Shown: in pieces, positions 37,790 to 46,349 of the stretch
How the letters are laid out: each line of letters opens with the position of its first letter
Position numbering within the stretch: the first letter of the stretch is position 1
Origin: Corynebacterium amycolatum SK46
GTDB taxonomy: Bacteria > Actinomycetota > Actinomycetes > Mycobacteriales > Mycobacteriaceae
Length of the DNA: 57,323 nucleotides
Reading direction: 5' to 3'
NCBI RefSeq assembly: GCF_000173655.1
Contig: NZ_ABZU01000013.1
Location: 1-57,323, forward strand
The notes under the pieces: model-generated
Seen by the model: only the letters and a program-made list of their open reading frames with translations
Databases searched by the model: none
Told to the model about the DNA's origin: nothing
Position numbers and translations under genes: made by a program

Positions 37790-39349
37790 CTAGCTAGGCT
37801 CTTGAGCGGAATCGGAGTCTTCACCTTTTCCGCTGTGGGGACTGCCCGGCAGAGTCACTCGCATCAAGGCACCGCCATCATCGGACTCATCGGCAGTAAT
37901 CGTGCCCCCGTGGCGGACGATGACCGACTTCACAATGGCCAAGCCCAGGCCGGATCCAGGCATCGAACGTGACTGAATGGAGCGGTAGAAACGCTCGAAT
38001 ACCTTGTCTCGATCTTCCTTCGGAATACCTGGCCCCGAGTCCGCCACCGTGAATTCAGCGACAACCTCGCTGAGCGGTGTCAGACGAACCCGCACGGTGC
38101 CATTTTCTGGCGACCACTTTGCAGCATTGTCCATCAAGTTCAAAACTGCGCGACCAAGACCCGCCGAATCCCCGTAGACATACCACGGAGCTGTCTGCAC
38201 ATCGAAAGTAATATCCGGACGACGACGCTCAACACGCGCCAGCGACGTAGAAATGATTTCGTCGACATCGACATGCTCAATAACCTGTTGCGGGCCATCT
38301 TCGCGCGCCAGATCAACCAGGTCACCGACCAACGTCGACAGCTCTTCCAGCTGTGCGATGACGTCAGCTTCCAGATCCGCGCGATCCTCATCCGAGATTG
38401 CCGCTCCCGAACGGGAGGCCATCATCAGCAGTTCAATATTTGTGCGTAACGACGTCAGCGGAGTCTTCAACTCATGACCAGCATCTGCAACCAGCTCTGC
38501 CTGCTTAATGCGCGACGCTTGAAGTGCGGCCAACATCTCATTGAAGCTGCGGGTAAAGCGTGCAAGCTCATCGTCACCCTCCACAGGGATTGGGCGCAGC
38601 TCGTCGGTTTCCGTCACTCGTTCCGCGGCGATGCGCAGCCGAGTGACCGGACGCAGACCCGTTGTTGCCACCGTAATACCTGATCCGATTGCGAAGAGGA
38701 TTCCGATAGCAGAGATACTCAGCAGCACTGCACTGAGCGCTTTCAAGACCGACTGTGTCGAACTCAAGTCCTGCGAGAGGATCAGCGTCGCACCGTCTTC
38801 AGAGCGGACGGCGTACACACGACGGCCGTTGTACTCATCGGTGCGAATCGACTCCTGTCGATTCCCCCGCAACACCGCAAGTTCGGGGCCACCAATAGAG
38901 ATTGAGCCACCGCCTTTGCCCGCCACACTGCCGTGGGCAAAGTACACCGCGTCCAAATCGGGGTTCAGAATCCTGTTTGAGTCCGCTTCAAAGGAGGGGC
39001 CAATGGCAAACTCCGAAGCGTACGGTGACATCAGCAGCTTTTCGGCCTGGCTACGGAGGTTACTGTCCACCTCGCGGTACAGCGCTGCCTGCACAGTAAA
39101 AAACGCAGCCAGCGTCATCAGCCCCACCGACATCGCCACAATGAGCGCCGTCAGAATTGTCAGCCGCCAACGCAGCGAAGGGATACGCGAGCTCCGTGGC
39201 AGGCCGGGAAGCGATTCCCCTGCCATCGTCGCAGCATTCGCGGACTTCTCTTGCTTACCGACGGTACCTTGCCCCGGATTGGTCTCCGTGGCAGAACGCT
39301 GATTTGATTGCACGCCACCGCCGGTCGAACGACGACGGCGCAACATCAC
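37790..39349 (-). CDS. mprB: Sensor histidine kinase MprB
   Basis: A 519-residue transmembrane kinase. TM1 is at about 64-88, followed by an extracytoplasmic sensor domain (89-203), TM2 (205-228), HAMP (about 229-282), a DHp helix with phospho-acceptor His292 in [15 protein letters not shown], and a catalytic ATPase domain with the N box [10 protein letters not shown] and G boxes DSGPGIP and [10 protein letters not shown] 55-residue low-complexity extension precedes TM1. The start ATG overlaps the stop of mprA by 4 nt (ATGA). The pair senses envelope stress in mycobacteria; here the order with htrA-moaB-mscL is the same. Confidence 0.94.
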   Translation of the reverse strand: MMLRRRRSTGGGVQSNQRSATETNPGQGTVGKQEKSANAATMAGESLPGLPRSSRIPSLRWRLTILTALIVAMSVGLMTLAAFFTVQAALYREVDSNLRSQAEKLLMSPYASEFAIGPSFEADSNRILNPDLDAVYFAHGSVAGKGGGSISIGGPELAVLRGNRQESIRTDEYNGRRVYAVRSEDGATLILSQDLSSTQSVLKALSAVLLSISAIGILFAIGSGITVATTGLRPVTRLRIAAERVTETDELRPIPVEGDDELARFTRSFNEMLAALQASRIKQAELVADAGHELKTPLTSLRTNIELLMMASRSGAAISDEDRADLEADVIAQLEELSTLVGDLVDLAREDGPQQVIEHVDVDEIISTSLARVERRRPDITFDVQTAPWYVYGDSAGLGRAVLNLMDNAAKWSPENGTVRVRLTPLSEVVAEFTVADSGPGIPKEDRDKVFERFYRSIQSRSMPGSGLGLAIVKSVIVRHGGTITADESDDGGALMRVTLPGSPHSGKGEDSDSAQEPS

Positions 39350-40047
39350 GGTGCGGTCTCCCGCATCACATAACCGACACCACGAACGGTGTGAATCAGA
39401 CGCGGCTCGCCCTCTGCCTCCGTCTTGCGACGCAGGTAGCCAATGTAGACCTCCAGCGCATTGCCGGACGTCGGGAAGTCATAGCCCCAGACATCCTCCA
39501 AGATGGCGGTACGAGAGAGTACACGCCGCGGGTTGCTCATCAGCAACTCCAGCAGCGCAAACTCTGTACGAGTGAGACTAATGCGGCGTTCACCGCGGAA
39601 GACCTCACGAGTTTCCGGATCCAGGGAGAGATCCTCAAACTGCAGAGTTGCGGCATCTTCCATCGCAGGCACTTCCAGAGCAGACCGACGAAGTAGCGAA
39701 CGGACACGAGCGAGCAGCTCTTCCAATGCGAACGGCTTGGGCAGGTAGTCATCTGCGCCGGCATCAAGACCAGCTACGCGCTCGGAGACTGAATCACGTG
39801 CAGTCAACATCATGACCGGCAGATCATCGCCTTCGCTGCGCAGCCGACGGCAAACATCCAGACCGTCGAGCTTCGGCATCATGACATCCAAAATGGCCAA
39901 ATCCGGACGATCCTTGGCAATCTTTTCCAAGGCCTCTGCGCCATCCTCGGCGAGCTCGACCGTGTAGCCATTAAAAGTCAACGATCGCCGCAACGCTTCG
40001 CGTACCGCTTGATCGTCATCAACTACCAAAATCTTCATACTGCCCAT
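39346..40047 (-). CDS. mprA: Response regulator MprA
   Basis: A 233-residue OmpR-family regulator. Receiver domain: acidic pocket DDD near residue 10, phospho-acceptor Asp54 ([13 protein letters not shown]), and Lys in LPKPF. The C-terminal winged helix (about 135-230) has [13 protein letters not shown] and [12 protein letters not shown] chose the ATG at 40047 (AAGG with a 4-nt spacer) in preference to the ATG three codons later and to a longer start at 40110. It is the first gene of mprA-mprB. The bases 40048-40133 upstream hold its promoter; I could not place a clear -10. Confidence 0.94.
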   Translation of the reverse strand: MGSMKILVVDDDQAVREALRRSLTFNGYTVELAEDGAEALEKIAKDRPDLAILDVMMPKLDGLDVCRRLRSEGDDLPVMMLTARDSVSERVAGLDAGADDYLPKPFALEELLARVRSLLRRSALEVPAMEDAATLQFEDLSLDPETREVFRGERRISLTRTEFALLELLMSNPRRVLSRTAILEDVWGYDFPTSGNALEVYIGYLRRKTEAEGEPRLIHTVRGVGYVMRETAP

Positions 40048-40133
40048 TGTGCCTTGAAAATATAAGGCGAGTGTAAATGTGACACAGATTCTTCGTGAGA
40101 GAGCTCCCATAAAACCCGGCCATAGAACTAGAA

Positions 40134-40176
40134 AAACCTCACCCCATCGCCAAGTACAGGCGATGGGGTGAGGTTT
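40134..40176 (-). terminator. Very strong terminator of rpmE2-rpmF
   Basis: An 18-bp perfect stem (AAACCTCACCCCATCGCC with its complement) around a 7-nt loop. On the minus strand it ends TTTTTC. It insulates mprA from the ribosomal genes. Confidence 0.9.
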
Positions 40177-40280
40177 AAAAGCTCTTTATCAACTGTTCCT
40201 TACACACTGAACGCACTCTGGGCGCTCGAAGCGCTCTGTGGTTCAGCGAGGAACGTTGTCAGCATCCTAAAAGATGCGCG

Positions 40281-40454
40281 TTAGAACTTCTCGACGTCAA
40301 CCAGGCCGAGCTGAACAGCCTTGGCGATGCGACGAGGAACGTTGTAGACGCGGCCGTTTACCTTGACTTCCTGGAGAGCGACGTTGTTGCTCTTCCACTG
40401 GGAACGGCGAGCGCGGGTGTTAGCACGCGACATGCGACGCTTTGGTACTGCCAT
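40281..40454 (-). CDS. rpmF: 50S ribosomal protein bL32, Cys-free form
   Basis: A 57-residue ribosomal protein: it starts [20 protein letters not shown] and ends LGLVDVEKF. The zinc-binding Cys motif found in many bL32 proteins is missing, so this is the zinc-independent form. It follows rpmE2 by 21 bp and is ended by the strong hairpin at 40134-40176. Strong codon bias and an AGGAGG-like site (AGGAGGGGAAT) before the ATG suggest high expression. Confidence 0.95.
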   Translation of the reverse strand: MAVPKRRMSRANTRARRSQWKSNNVALQEVKVNGRVYNVPRRIAKAVQLGLVDVEKF

Positions 40455-40475
40455 TTTCTTATTCCCCTCCTATTC

Positions 40476-40742
40476 TTAGTTCTTCTTCGCGCGGCGAATG
40501 CGGTTACCGTAACGGCGCTGGAACTTCTCGACGCGACCAGCGGTGTCCATGACACGCTGAGCACCGGTCCAGAACGGGTGCGACTCGCTGGTGACGTCAA
40601 CGACGATCAGCGGGTACTCGTTACCGTCTTCCCACTCGACAGTGCGGTCGGAGGTGGCGGTGGAACGGGTAAGGAAAGAGTGACCCGTGCCTGCGTCCTT
40701 GAAAACCACCGGGTGGTAATCAGGATGGATGTCCTTCTTCAT
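40476..40742 (-). CDS. rpmE2: 50S ribosomal protein bL31, type B
   Basis: An 88-residue bL31B protein ([16 protein letters not shown] start, [25 protein letters not shown] end). It has no Cys residues, so it is the zinc-free form that can replace zinc-binding bL31. It is the first gene of rpmE2-rpmF. The basic tail RIRRAKKN is usual for the family in actinobacteria. The region upstream is shared with the divergent rpmB cluster. Confidence 0.96.
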   Translation of the reverse strand: MKKDIHPDYHPVVFKDAGTGHSFLTRSTATSDRTVEWEDGNEYPLIVVDVTSESHPFWTGAQRVMDTAGRVEKFQRRYGNRIRRAKKN

Positions 40743-41198
40743 TAATTCTCGTTTCCCTCAGGATTGAACTTCAGGTCGCTTTCCCCCAGCTAAGAGTGAG
40801 AGAATCGTGCCTGAGTTGGGTACGAACACGACTTACAATGACACGCACCAGCTCAATACTTCTACAAACCGGCATGTGACACTCGATGGAATATTACAGG
40901 CTCAAGCCCGAAAATTAAAAAAGGGCCCTGCACTAACGCCCGTCGACAAGCATGAACCCTATAACGACACTCGAGAGTAGCGCCGAGAAAACCACAGTGG
41001 AACAGCGATTAGGTTATCCCGCAACTCGTGTGTAAACTGTTCTCTCGCTGTTGTCTAGTTATTCGTTTACGCGCTCAGCGTCGAGTGTCAGTGGGCAGCG
41101 CCCCGGAAAAGACCAGGCGGAATCCTCGGTTATTCAATAATCCGGCGTGGCGCACCAGTGATGTCGGCATTGGGCGGCAAGGAAGCAAAGGAATCCCT
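40743..41198. other. 456-bp divergent intergenic region between two ribosomal gene groups
   Basis: There is no convincing ORF; an in-frame extension upstream of rpmB lacks ribosomal-protein character. It should hold the promoters of rpmE2-rpmF and rpmB-rpmG-rpsN-rpsR. The bases 40915-40930 are A-rich with GGGCCC beyond. I looked for a Zur-type operator (AT-rich dyad around TGATAATCATTATCA) and saw none. Confidence 0.7.
41009..41038 (+). promoter_or_regulatory. Candidate promoter of rpmB-rpmG-rpsN-rpsR
   Basis: TAAACT (41033-41038) preceded by TGTG, with the weak -35 TTAGGT (41009-41014) 18 nt upstream. The predicted leader is about 155 nt. Confidence 0.35.
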
Positions 41199-41435
41199 AT
41201 GTCGGCGATTTGCCAGGTTACGGGACGCAAGCCGTCTTTCGGCAAGACCGTGTCCCACTCCCATCGGCGCACATCGCGCCGTTGGAACCCCAACGTGCAG
41301 CGTAAGAAGTTCTACCTCGCCTCTGAGGGGCGTCACATCACTCTGAATGTGTCCCCGAAGGGTCTGAAGACCATCGACAAGTACGGTATCGAGGCTGTTG
41401 TTGCTCAGATTCGTGCACGTGGGGAGAAGATCTAA
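41199..41435 (+). CDS. rpmB: 50S ribosomal protein bL28
   Basis: A 78-residue bL28. The N-terminus ([15 protein letters not shown]) and [14 protein letters not shown] are family-typical, ending in [15 protein letters not shown]. It has a single Cys, not a CxxC zinc site, so it is the Cys-poor form. The ATG has AAGGAATCC upstream. It is the first gene of rpmB-rpmG-rpsN-rpsR; the next gene begins 3 bp after the stop codon. Confidence 0.96.
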   Translation: MSAICQVTGRKPSFGKTVSHSHRRTSRRWNPNVQRKKFYLASEGRHITLNVSPKGLKTIDKYGIEAVVAQIRARGEKI

Positions 41436-41438
41436 AAA

Positions 41439-41603
41439 ATGGCACGTAATGACATTCGTCCAATCATCAAGCTGAAGTCCACTGCGGGCACCGGTTACAC
41501 CTACGTGACCCGTAAGAACAAGCGCAACACCCCGGACCGTATCACCATTAAGAAGTACGATCCGGTTGTCCGCAAGCACGTCGAATTCCGCGAGGAGCGC
41601 TAA
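41439..41603 (+). CDS. rpmG: 50S ribosomal protein bL33, Cys-free form
   Basis: A 54-residue bL33 ([20 protein letters not shown] start, [17 protein letters not shown] end). The four zinc Cys of the C+ form are missing. It lies 3 bp after rpmB and 3 bp before rpsN. Start and stop were read directly from the sequence. Confidence 0.96.
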   Translation: MARNDIRPIIKLKSTAGTGYTYVTRKNKRNTPDRITIKKYDPVVRKHVEFREER

Positions 41604-41606
41604 TTC

Positions 41607-41912
41607 ATGGCTAAGAAGTCCAAGATTGCCAAGAACGAGCAGCGCAAGGAAATCGTCGCTCGTTATGCAGAACGTCGCGCTGAACTGAAGCGCATCATCA
41701 AGTCCCCGCACTCCACTGACGAAGAGCGCATGGACGCACAGTACGAGCTGAACCGTCAGCCGCGTGACGCGTCCCCGATTCGCGTCCGCAACCGTGACGC
41801 TGCAGATGGTCGCCCGCGCGGCTACCTCCGCAAGTTCGGTCTGTCCCGTGTCCGCGTTCGTGAGATGGCCCACCGTGGCGAACTCCCGGGCGTCCGTAAG
41901 TCCAGCTGGTAA
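41607..41912 (+). CDS. rpsN: 30S ribosomal protein uS14, long Cys-free form
   Basis: A 101-residue uS14 of the long, zinc-independent type (short C+ forms are about 61 residues with CxxC). [20 protein letters not shown] opens it, and [19 protein letters not shown] near the end is the conserved RNA-binding part. A second, zinc-binding uS14 is expected elsewhere in the chromosome, but that cannot be seen here. Confidence 0.96.
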   Translation: MAKKSKIAKNEQRKEIVARYAERRAELKRIIKSPHSTDEERMDAQYELNRQPRDASPIRVRNRDAADGRPRGYLRKFGLSRVRVREMAHRGELPGVRKSSW

Positions 41913-41926
41913 GTCGAGGAGCACCA

Positions 41927-42178
41927 ATGAAGCGCAATCACTCTAACAAGAAGGCGCGGATGGAGCAGTCCCGCCGCCCGAAGAAGAACCCGCTCAAGGC
42001 CGCAGGCGTTGAGAAGGTTGATTACAAGGACATTAACCTGCTCCGCCAGTTCATCTCTGACCGCGGCAAGATTCGTTCCCGCCGCGTCACCGGTCTGACT
42101 CCGCAGCAGCAGCGCCAGGTCGCTACCGCTGTGAAGAACGCCCGAGAGATGGCACTCCTGCCGTTCACCAGCCGCTAA
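41927..42178 (+). CDS. rpsR: 30S ribosomal protein bS18
   Basis: An 83-residue bS18 with the core [27 protein letters not shown] and the ending [12 protein letters not shown]. No zinc Cys are present. The ATG follows GTCGAGGAGC. It is the last gene of the four-gene ribosomal operon; a terminator lies about 100 bp downstream. Confidence 0.96.
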   Translation: MKRNHSNKKARMEQSRRPKKNPLKAAGVEKVDYKDINLLRQFISDRGKIRSRRVTGLTPQQQRQVATAVKNAREMALLPFTSR

Positions 42179-42275
42179 AGATGGCTGGTCGGCGGGAGCC
42201 GATCATTCGAACACCCGCCGAAAGGCCTTATTTACGCGCTGGCCGCATGACGATACATGCGATAACAGCGTAAAG

Positions 42276-42323
42276 CGGACTCAGTCCTTCCCCACCGAGG
42301 GGATTGGATTGGGTCCGTTTTTT
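42276..42323 (+). terminator. Terminator of the rpmB-rpsR operon
   Basis: CGGACTCAGTCC pairs along its length with GGATTGGGTCCG (two or three G:U pairs), with an inner CCCC/GGGG stem, then TTTTTT. Confidence 0.88.
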
Positions 42324-42329
42324 AATGTC

Positions 42330-42344
42330 TAAAATATGCACTTA
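42330..42344 (+). promoter_or_regulatory. Leaderless -10 for the AEC gene
   Basis: TAAAAT (42330-42335) with an 8-nt spacer to ATG. Confidence 0.4.
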
Positions 42345-43279
42345 TGCCTGCTCTCACCGAAATATTCACCGGCTTTGGTTCCGTCGCAGTACTGATCATT
42401 GTTGGCTGGTTGTTTGGGCGCAGTGAGATCGTCGATAAGCGGGCATCTTTTACCCTGAACATGGTCGTGTTCTGGATCGCGATGCCGTGCATGCTCGCGC
42501 ACACTCTCGCGACGGCGGATTCGGCGAGCATCTTCGGTTCGGCGTTTGGTGTCGCGGCACTGTCGGCGCTTGGCACGGCGGCGTTCTACCGGATTTTTGT
42601 GGCGCCCATGTTCAAACAGCGCGGCGCCGATGCTGTGGTCGGCGCGATGTCATCGAGTTACAACAACGTCGCTAATCTCGGCGTGCCCATCGCAGTCGCA
42701 GTGCTTCACGACGCTACCGCCGTCGTCCCAGCCCTTATCTTTCAAATTGCCTTCTATGCGCCCGCTTCCATGACCGTGCTGGAAATCCTCACTAACCGCG
42801 GTCATTTCCGACCACGCAATGTCATCATGGCACCGCTGAAGAACCCGATCTTTCTGGCGGCGATGGTGGGGCTTGCGGTTAATGCGTTTGCTATCGAAGT
42901 ACCTCAGTTCGTAGCGCATCCAGTGGGGCTATTGGGGCAGGCCGCGGTGCCAATGGCGCTTCTGGCCTTCGGTATCAGCCTGCATGGCATGCCGTTTATG
43001 GAAGCCGGTCGCTCCCCTCGTCGCGCCGTCGTGGTGGCATCTACGCTGAAGCTTTTCCTGCACCCCACGCTGGCTCTGCTGTTCGGCCATTTCGTCTTTG
43101 GTCTCAGCGGGCATGCGCTGCTGGCAGCTGTGATTATCGCCGGCCTGCCGACAGCTCAAAACGTCTACACCTTCGCCTCCCGCTTCGGCCGGAACCTTGA
43201 ACAGGCGCGCGATTGCGGCGTGATTACGACAATCGCCTGCTTGCCGACGGTCCTGTTGTTCACCCTGCTGTTGAGTTAG
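42344..43279 (+). CDS. AEC family transporter
   Basis: A 311-residue membrane protein of the auxin efflux carrier family (PF03547), with about ten helices in two inverted halves. Helix 1 is near 10-25. Typical family stretches: MSSSYNNVANLGVPIAVAVL after helix 4 and the C-terminal IIAGLPTAQNVYTFASRFG. Bacterial members move malonate, malate or related acids, but the substrate is unknown here. The start has TAAAAT 8 nt upstream and no ribosome-binding site. Confidence 0.88.
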   Translation: MPALTEIFTGFGSVAVLIIVGWLFGRSEIVDKRASFTLNMVVFWIAMPCMLAHTLATADSASIFGSAFGVAALSALGTAAFYRIFVAPMFKQRGADAVVGAMSSSYNNVANLGVPIAVAVLHDATAVVPALIFQIAFYAPASMTVLEILTNRGHFRPRNVIMAPLKNPIFLAAMVGLAVNAFAIEVPQFVAHPVGLLGQAAVPMALLAFGISLHGMPFMEAGRSPRRAVVVASTLKLFLHPTLALLFGHFVFGLSGHALLAAVIIAGLPTAQNVYTFASRFGRNLEQARDCGVITTIACLPTVLLFTLLLS

Positions 43280-43313
43280 GTAACTCTTCCCGACGGCCTG
43301 GAGAGAATCTCGT

Positions 43314-43327
43314 TACCCTTGGAGGCG
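43314..43327 (+). promoter_or_regulatory. Leaderless -10 for the TIGR03089 gene
   Basis: TACCCT (43314-43319) with a 7-nt spacer to GTG. Confidence 0.45.
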
Positions 43328-44052
43328 TGGAGATTCTGAAGACACTTCTCGAGGCCGACCCGTCCGTGCCTCGTTTGACCTGTTATGACGAAACTACCGG
43401 CGGTCGTACCGATTTGTCGGCCCAAACCCTGGACAACTGGGCCAGCAAGATCGCCAACATGCTGCACGATGAGTTCGACCTCGTCGCCGGAGACCAAGTA
43501 TGGATTGATTTGCCGTTGATCTGGCAGTCCGCCTGCATCATCCTGGGCTGCGAGCGTGCTGGCGTCACCGTTAGCGATGAAGAGCCGCTGGTCGTATTCA
43601 CCACTGTCAGCAACGTCAGCACGTGGGAAGAGAAGTTCCCAGATGCCTACATCGCAGTGCTTACCGACGACCCCTTTGGCCGCGGTGTCGTGGAATGCGG
43701 TGATGATATTCCACCGGGAGTCATTGACTTCGGTCCGGAAGTTCGTTTCCACCCAGACGCATATCTAGGCGCGGGCCCGGACTCCGACCAAACCCCCGTT
43801 ATTGGGGAAAAGTCCGCTGCTAATCTGCTTTCGTCGGCTGGAGACTACGCGGATGAGATGCAGCTCACGCCCGGTTCCCGCGTCGTTTCCGACGGCTGGC
43901 TGATGCCTGATTCTTCACAGGTCATCGCAGATAAATGGGCACGTAATGTGCTGTCGGCTTGGGTTCGTGGAGGTGCTGCCGTCGTCGTGCGCGGTGGCGA
44001 TAGCGAGCGTGTCGCTGCTATTTCTACGGCCGAAAAAGCCCGTGTGATTTAA
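43327..44052 (+). CDS. TIGR03089 family protein
   Basis: A 241-residue actinobacterial protein of unknown function, recognised as TIGR03089. It looks like an N-terminal part of an AMP-binding enzyme: LSAQTLDNWASKIANMLHDEF resembles the first helix region of such ligases, but the P-loop and the adenylation core are missing. The family is commonly found beside wall-synthesis or LytR-CpsA-Psr genes in other actinobacteria; here the neighbours are an AEC carrier and an FMN protein. I chose the GTG at 43327 because TACCCT lies 7 nt upstream and longer starts overlap the AEC gene. Confidence 0.8.
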   Translation: MEILKTLLEADPSVPRLTCYDETTGGRTDLSAQTLDNWASKIANMLHDEFDLVAGDQVWIDLPLIWQSACIILGCERAGVTVSDEEPLVVFTTVSNVSTWEEKFPDAYIAVLTDDPFGRGVVECGDDIPPGVIDFGPEVRFHPDAYLGAGPDSDQTPVIGEKSAANLLSSAGDYADEMQLTPGSRVVSDGWLMPDSSQVIADKWARNVLSAWVRGGAAVVVRGGDSERVAAISTAEKARVI

Positions 44053-44092
44053 TCGCGGCCGGTCCGTCGAGAAGCACGCTAGGTAGTCGCGA

Positions 44093-44106
44093 TAACCTGG
44101 AAACCG
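44093..44106 (+). promoter_or_regulatory. Leaderless -10 for the FMN glutamate-synthase-like gene
   Basis: TAACCT (44093-44098) with a 7-nt spacer to GTG. Confidence 0.45.
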
Positions 44107-45716
44107 TGATTACCCGACCATATATTCTTGCGATTCTCGCCCTTATCAACGTCTTGGGCGCACTGGCTGTATGGGATCTGAGCCCATGGTGGTGGATTCT
44201 GATGGCCTTCATCCTCTTCCTGGATGTTGTGGCTGTCTATGACATGCTTCAAAAGAAGCACTCCATCTTGCGGAACTTCCCGGTCATCGGCCATCTGCGC
44301 TACATGGGTGAGACCATTCGCCCTGAGATGCAGCAGTACTTCATCGAGCGCAATTTCGACGGCGCTCCGTTCGACCGCGATACCCGTACCGTGGTCTACG
44401 AGCGTGCGAAGGGGCTGTCCTCGAAAAAGTCCTTCGGTACTGAGCGAAAGATTAACGCGCCCGGCTACGAGTACGTCCGCCACTCCATGGCTCCGAACCC
44501 GCACATCATCGAAGATCCACGTGTAGACATCGGAGGCCCGGACTGCACCCAGCCGTATTCAGCATCGATCTTTAATATCTCGGCCATGAGTTTTGGCTCG
44601 CTGTCCCCGAATGCTGTCATGGCGATGAACAAGGGCGCGAAGCTGGGCAATTTTGTTCAGGACACTGGCGAGGGTGCCATCAGCCCGTACCACTTGAAGT
44701 ACGGTGCGGACATTTATTGGCAGCTGGGTTCCGGCTACTTCGGTGCTCGTACCGAAGATGGCGATTTCGACCCCGAGCTCTTCCGCGAGAAGGCTAAGAT
44801 TCCGCAGGTCAAGGCAACGTATCTGAAGGTTAGCCAGGGTGCAAAGCCGGGTCTCGGTGGCATGCTGCCGGGTCACAAGGTCAATGAGGAGATTGCGGCT
44901 ACCCGCCACGTACCAGTTGGCAAGGGCGTGATGAGCCCGCCGTACCACCACGTCTACTCCACCCCGCGTGAACTTGTCCGGTTTATGGGCACCATGCGTG
45001 AGCTCAACGGAGGCAAGCCAGTCGGTTTCAAGCTGTGCGTCGGCTCCCAGCTCGAATTCCTCGCTGTGTGCAAGGCCATGCTGGAGGAAAACATCACACC
45101 GGACTTCATCATCGTCGACGGCGCTGAAGGCGGCACCGGCGCTGCACCGCTGGAATACTCCGACCGTGTTGGCCTGCCGCTAACCGACGGCCTGATTTTG
45201 GTCCACAACGCGCTCGTCGGTGCCGGTCTGCGCGATCGCATCAAGCTGGGTGCGTCCGGCAAGGTCATTACTGGCTTCGACATTGTTAAGCGCATGTGTA
45301 TCGGCGCTGACTTTGTGAATTCGGCCCGCGGAATGATGATGGCCACGGGGTGTATTCAGTCTCAGCTGTGCCACACCAACACTTGCCCGGTGGGCGTGGC
45401 TACCCAGGATCCAAAGCTATGGAAGGCCCTGGATGTCGACGACAAGGGCCAGCGTGTGGCCAATTACCACAACGCCACGGTTAAGGAGGCAGCTAACCTG
45501 TTGGCATCTATGGGACTGAAGAGCTTCTCCGAGTTAGGACCGACCCACCTTCTACGCCGTACAAGCGAGCAGGTCGGCGAGTCCTACGCCGAGCTCTACA
45601 ACTGGCTCCAGCCAGGCGAGCTGCTGAGCGGCACTCGCTTCCACAACTGGGCCGAAGCCTGGGAGACCGCCGATCCGGACACGTTCCACTACCCCGCAGT
45701 TCATATGCGCGGGTAG
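44106..45716 (+). CDS. FMN-binding glutamate-synthase-like protein
   Basis: A 536-residue protein holding the FMN/ammonia-using TIM-barrel domain of glutamate synthase, without the glutaminase domain of full GltB. Two membrane helices (about 4-22 and 25-46) anchor it, unlike soluble GltB. Core motifs: ISAMSFGSLSPNAVMAMNKGA, the glycine-rich FMN region (IIVDGAEGGTGAAPLEYSD and LGASGKVITGFD), and the Cys-rich QLCHTNTCPVGVATQDP that binds the Fe-S cluster in GltB. The in vivo reaction of these stand-alone proteins is not established. The start is GTG with TAACCT 7 nt upstream. Confidence 0.9.
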   Translation: MITRPYILAILALINVLGALAVWDLSPWWWILMAFILFLDVVAVYDMLQKKHSILRNFPVIGHLRYMGETIRPEMQQYFIERNFDGAPFDRDTRTVVYERAKGLSSKKSFGTERKINAPGYEYVRHSMAPNPHIIEDPRVDIGGPDCTQPYSASIFNISAMSFGSLSPNAVMAMNKGAKLGNFVQDTGEGAISPYHLKYGADIYWQLGSGYFGARTEDGDFDPELFREKAKIPQVKATYLKVSQGAKPGLGGMLPGHKVNEEIAATRHVPVGKGVMSPPYHHVYSTPRELVRFMGTMRELNGGKPVGFKLCVGSQLEFLAVCKAMLEENITPDFIIVDGAEGGTGAAPLEYSDRVGLPLTDGLILVHNALVGAGLRDRIKLGASGKVITGFDIVKRMCIGADFVNSARGMMMATGCIQSQLCHTNTCPVGVATQDPKLWKALDVDDKGQRVANYHNATVKEAANLLASMGLKSFSELGPTHLLRRTSEQVGESYAELYNWLQPGELLSGTRFHNWAEAWETADPDTFHYPAVHMRG

Positions 45717-45737
45717 TTCGGGGGCTGGCTCGATGCC

Positions 45738-46283
45738 CTACTCGCCCATCAACTTCTTGCGTAGACGCTCATCCTTTACCAGGACCTCATCACGCATGTT
45801 GGCCTGGTAATTCTCCATCGCCACAATGAGCTCGGGGTAACCAGCCGAGAGGATACGCACAGCCAGCAGGCCTGCGTTCTTAGCGCCGCCCACGCCGACG
45901 GTTGCCACAGGAACGCCGCCCGGCATCTGAACAATTGACAGCAGTGAGTCGATGCCCTCTAGATTCTCCAGCGCACGTGGCACACCGATAACCGGCAGCG
46001 GAGTGGCGGACGCAACCATGCCCGGCAGGTGCGCAGCGCCACCGGCGCCAGCAATGATGCAGCGCAGACCCTTGTCAGCGGCCGACTTTGCGTAGTCAAT
46101 CATGCGTTCCGGAGTGCGGTGCGCAGAGACCACGCCTACCTCAAACGGAATTCCGAACTCAGCCAGGACTTCAGCTGCCGGCTCCATGGTCGGCCAATCC
46201 GAGTCCGACCCCATAATCAGGCCAACCAACGGACCGGTTGCGTTGGCCAGCTTCGGGCTTGCCACCTGGTTTGCTTCAGCCAA
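45738..46283 (-). CDS. purE: N5-carboxyaminoimidazole ribonucleotide mutase
   Basis: A 181-residue PurE, which rearranges N5-CAIR to CAIR in purine synthesis. The signatures [19 protein letters not shown] (catalytic His) and [14 protein letters not shown] are complete. The start is TTG behind GAAGGAG with a 7-nt spacer. It lies 66 bp downstream of the frameshifted purK, whose product N5-CAIR it uses. Convergent with the FMN protein gene. Confidence 0.96.
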   Translation of the reverse strand: MAEANQVASPKLANATGPLVGLIMGSDSDWPTMEPAAEVLAEFGIPFEVGVVSAHRTPERMIDYAKSAADKGLRCIIAGAGGAAHLPGMVASATPLPVIGVPRALENLEGIDSLLSIVQMPGGVPVATVGVGGAKNAGLLAVRILSAGYPELIVAMENYQANMRDEVLVKDERLRKKLMGE

Positions 46284-46349
46284 TGTTGTCTCCTTCGAGA
46301 TATGAGCGAGAGATGAGTAGAAACTGCCTCAGCGAAACAGCCTAAGTGC

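Noticed and set aside
40743..41198. Zur-type operator between the ribosomal clusters
   Set aside because: No AT-rich TGATAATnATTATCA-like dyad could be found by eye.
41028..41198. N-terminal extension of rpmB (open frame from 41028)
   Set aside because: bL28 begins with [12 protein letters not shown] at 41199, which has its own ribosome-binding site; the extension has no family similarity.
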